Source: Planctomycetota bacterium (GTDB taxonomy: Bacteria > Planctomycetota > Planctomycetia > Planctomycetales > Planctomycetaceae). From it: a stretch of 8,110 bases of DNA. The stretch spans positions 1 through 8,110 of the forward strand of contig JAQBZS010000285.1 of NCBI GenBank assembly GCA_027622115.1, written 5' to 3'. The position numbers and the translations under genes are program-made. Below are positions 6,129-8,110 of the stretch, piece by piece (positions within the stretch are counted from its first letter, which is position 1; every line of letters begins with the position of its first letter). The notes beneath the pieces are model-generated. The model saw nothing but the letters and a program-made list of their open reading frames with translations, searched no databases and had not been told where the DNA came from.

Positions 6129-7964
6129 ATGCCACCACTGACAATCACATTCGTCCGCAACAGGCGAACTGGCCTCACGTGTTCCATCGTAGTCACGGCA
6201 TTTTTCACCGCGCTGTTTGTCCGAGCTGATTCGATGGCGTTCGCGGCCGAACCTGTCCAGCGGCCGAATATCGTGTTGATCATGACCGATGACCAAGGCT
6301 ACGGGGATTTTGGTGTCACTGGGAATCCCGTCATTCGCACGCCAAACATTGACGCGATGGCCAAACGCAGCGCGACGATGACCAACTTCTATGTCAGCCC
6401 CGTCTGTGCTCCGACTCGCGCTTGCTTGATGACCGGGCGATACAACTATCGCACCCGCTGCATCGACACGTACATCGGTCGAGCCATGATGTCGCCGGAC
6501 GAAGTCACCGCCGCGGAAATTCTCGGTGGCAACGGCTACTCCACGGGCATCTTCGGCAAATGGCATTTGGGCGATTGCTATCCCATGCGACCGATGGATC
6601 AAGGCTTCCAAGAATCGCTCGTGCATCGCGGTGGCGGCATCGGCCAGCCCTCGGACCCGCCCGGAGCCGAAGGCAAGTACACCGATCCCATCCTGTTTCG
6701 GAACGGCGTGGCAGAACAGCAACGCGGCTATTGCACCGACGTGTATTACTCCAACGCGCGGGCCTTCATCGAAAAATCCGCCAAACGCAAGCAGCCGTTC
6801 TTTGTCTATCTGCCGGACAACTGCCCGCACGGTCCGTTCGACGATGTCCCCCGCGAAGACTTGGCTGCGTACAAGCAACTCGATCTAGCGAACTCGGCCT
6901 TTCCGCAAAATCGCGGGCACAAGCTGCCGCGGCAGGCCAACGTGGACCAGCGGGCTCGGATATTCGCCATGATCACCAACGTGGACCGCAATATCGGCAG
7001 GCTGTTTGAAACGCTGAAATCACTCGGCATCGTCGACAACACTCTTGTGATCTTCATGGTGGACAACGGCCCCAACGGTCGCCGCTACGTGGCCGGATAC
7101 AAGGGCAATAAGAGTCATGTTCACGAAGGCGGTATCCGGTCGCCGTTCTTCGTGCAGTGGCCGGCTCAATTGAAGGCGGGACACAAGTCCGACGTCGTTT
7201 CGGCGCATATTGATGTTTTGCCGACACTGTTGGACGCGTCCGGCATCGACGTGCCCGCGGGCCTGAAGCTGGATGGTCGCAGCATGTTGCCGATGCTCAA
7301 GGGCGAAGCGGTCCACCTTCTGGATCGACATCTCGTCATCCAGTCGCATCGAGGCGATCAACCGGTTCGCTACCACAACTTCATGATCCGCAACAGCAAG
7401 TGGAAACTGGTGCATCCGAGTGGCTTCGGTCGCGAATCGTTTACCGGTCCGCCAAAGTTCGAACTCTACGACCTTGCCAACGACCCGTATGAAGAGCACG
7501 ACACGGCCGCCGCGCAACCCGAAGTCTTGCGGCAACTCAAAACGGAATACGATCGCTGGTTCGACGACGTCGGTTCGACTCGGCCGAACAACTACGCCCC
7601 GCCACGAATTCACGTCGGTACGCCGCACGAAAATCCCTGCGTGTTGACCCGACAAGATTGGCGGCACACATCCGGCCGACCGTGGGCTCGAGACTCAAGC
7701 GGGCATTGGCTGCTTACGGCGACAGCCGGAAACTACAACATTCGCTGCCGGTTCTCGCCGAGCAACGTGGCAGGAGTCGCCAGGTTGCGGGTCAATGGAA
7801 AGTCCACGAAACTGAAGTTGGCGGCAAACGCCACAACCTGCGAATTCACAGGCGTGACAGTTCCAGCCGGCTCGGTGCGGTTGGATGTTGAGCTAACTCA
7901 TGGTGAAAAAACTCGCGGCATTCATCAGGCCGACATGGAAAAAATGCCATTGGCCGACGGTTAA
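6129..7964 (+). CDS. Secreted sulfatase (formylglycine type) with C-terminal beta domain
   Basis: This 611-residue protein should hydrolyse sulfate esters outside the cytoplasm. A signal peptide with a long basic n-region spans about residues 1-39 (AFA then AEP). The sulfatase domain begins at RPNIVLIMTDDQGYGD, with metal ligands D54-D55. The formylglycine motif is C93-A-P-T-R97 continuing ACLMTGR, a Cys-type site needing oxidation by a formylglycine-generating enzyme not encoded here. Other expected residues are present: K144 and H146 in GKWHLGD, D312-N313 in MVDNGP, and K328 in the stretch leading to EGGIR. The C-terminal sulfatase subdomain ends near residue 495. It is followed by about 100 residues resembling a beta-sandwich (HWLLTATAGNYNIRCRF and RLRVNG segments), seen in many planctomycete arylsulfatases. 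ATG 6129 is preceded by AAGGA at 6119-6123 with a 5-nt spacer. The gene lies 37 bp after the propeller gene, probably in one transcript. The substrate, such as a sulfated polysaccharide, cannot be read from sequence. Confidence 0.94.
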   Translation: MPPLTITFVRNRRTGLTCSIVVTAFFTALFVRADSMAFAAEPVQRPNIVLIMTDDQGYGDFGVTGNPVIRTPNIDAMAKRSATMTNFYVSPVCAPTRACLMTGRYNYRTRCIDTYIGRAMMSPDEVTAAEILGGNGYSTGIFGKWHLGDCYPMRPMDQGFQESLVHRGGGIGQPSDPPGAEGKYTDPILFRNGVAEQQRGYCTDVYYSNARAFIEKSAKRKQPFFVYLPDNCPHGPFDDVPREDLAAYKQLDLANSAFPQNRGHKLPRQANVDQRARIFAMITNVDRNIGRLFETLKSLGIVDNTLVIFMVDNGPNGRRYVAGYKGNKSHVHEGGIRSPFFVQWPAQLKAGHKSDVVSAHIDVLPTLLDASGIDVPAGLKLDGRSMLPMLKGEAVHLLDRHLVIQSHRGDQPVRYHNFMIRNSKWKLVHPSGFGRESFTGPPKFELYDLANDPYEEHDTAAAQPEVLRQLKTEYDRWFDDVGSTRPNNYAPPRIHVGTPHENPCVLTRQDWRHTSGRPWARDSSGHWLLTATAGNYNIRCRFSPSNVAGVARLRVNGKSTKLKLAANATTCEFTGVTVPAGSVRLDVELTHGEKTRGIHQADMEKMPLADG

Positions 7965-8003
7965 CCAACGCGACCTGATGCGTTAATCTTGCCCAAGAAT
8001 CTG

Positions 8004-8018
8004 ACCGCGTTCCGCGGT
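8004..8018 (+). terminator. Short hairpin downstream of the sulfatase
   Basis: ACCGCG-TTC-CGCGGT forms a perfect 6-bp GC-rich stem with a 3-nt loop, extendable by two G-U pairs, 39 nt after the sulfatase stop. No U-run follows, so it may be a 3'-end stabiliser or a weak or factor-assisted terminator rather than a classical one. Confidence 0.3.
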
Positions 8019-8052
8019 TGTTGATGCTCGTCACGTCACCCTCTAGCCCGGA

Positions 8053-8109
8053 TTATTCACTGTAGGGTGTGTCGAGGTCGTAAACCGTTGGTGCGTCATC
8101 AGCAAACCA
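8053..8109 (-). CDS. Possible C-terminal end of a minus-strand gene
   Basis: On the minus strand the frame ending in TAA at 8053-8055 is open to the right edge and reads WFADDAPTVYDLDTPYSE. Its composition looks protein-like and the orientation would converge with the sulfatase gene. Eighteen residues are too few to assign a family. A second minus-strand frame is also open to the edge, and the same bases look partly repeat-like, so this could equally be non-coding. Confidence 0.25.
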   Translation of the reverse strand, partial: WFADDAPTVYDLDTPYSE

Positions 8110-8110
8110 A

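Noticed and set aside
6036..6878. Minus-strand open frame (280 codons) opposite the sulfatase start
   Set aside because: It overlaps the catalytic N-terminal region of an unmistakable sulfatase and has no recognisable motif; an antisense shadow in GC-rich DNA.
7020..7667. Minus-strand open frame (215 codons) opposite the sulfatase
   Set aside because: Same reasoning: a mirror of a conserved coding region with no protein signature of its own.
7969..7986. AACGC...GCGTT hairpin just after the sulfatase stop
   Set aside because: A 5-bp stem with an 8-nt loop and only a short T stretch afterwards; weaker than the hairpin at 8004-8018 and not enough to call a terminator.

Overview
The window is typical of a chromosome from the phylum Planctomycetota. 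The evidence is a Tat-exported DUF1501 protein, a secreted formylglycine-type sulfatase with an extra C-terminal beta domain, a secreted PD40/TolB-like propeller, a secreted DUF1326 protein and a membrane-anchored spermidine-synthase-like protein, all in GC-rich DNA. No species can be named from the sequence alone. I saw no rRNA or tRNA gene, CRISPR array, transposase or phage gene.

Layout, left to right. Bases 2-1579 (+) hold the 3' part of a multi-TM protein fused to a spermidine-synthase-like Rossmann domain; its 5' end lies outside the window. It converges, across 30 bp, on a minus-strand gene (1610-2275) for a secreted DUF1326 protein. A 256-bp divergent intergenic region follows, with two adjacent, nearly identical 18-bp hairpin palindromes (2394-2411 and 2423-2440). 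Next is a complete histone-deacetylase-like zinc amidohydrolase (2532-3482, +). After a 274-bp gap comes a compact plus-strand three-gene cluster: DUF1501 (3757-5097), a propeller protein whose GTG start overlaps the DUF1501 stop by 8 nt (5090-6091), and a sulfatase (6129-7964). The last 146 bp contain a small hairpin and either the tail of a minus-strand gene or a dispersed non-coding repeat.

How the genes may work together. The only strong case for a functional unit is 3757-7964. It is a likely operon encoding three exported proteins, two of which (DUF1501 and sulfatase) belong to the alkaline-phosphatase-like fold clan, with a beta-propeller between them. A periplasmic or surface module acting on sulfated or otherwise esterified polymers is plausible but is inference. 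The HDAC-like enzyme, the DUF1326 protein and the membrane synthase look like independent single genes. I found no convincing new defence, mobile or RNA system. The best candidates for follow-up are the twin hairpins and the DUF1501-propeller-sulfatase cluster.
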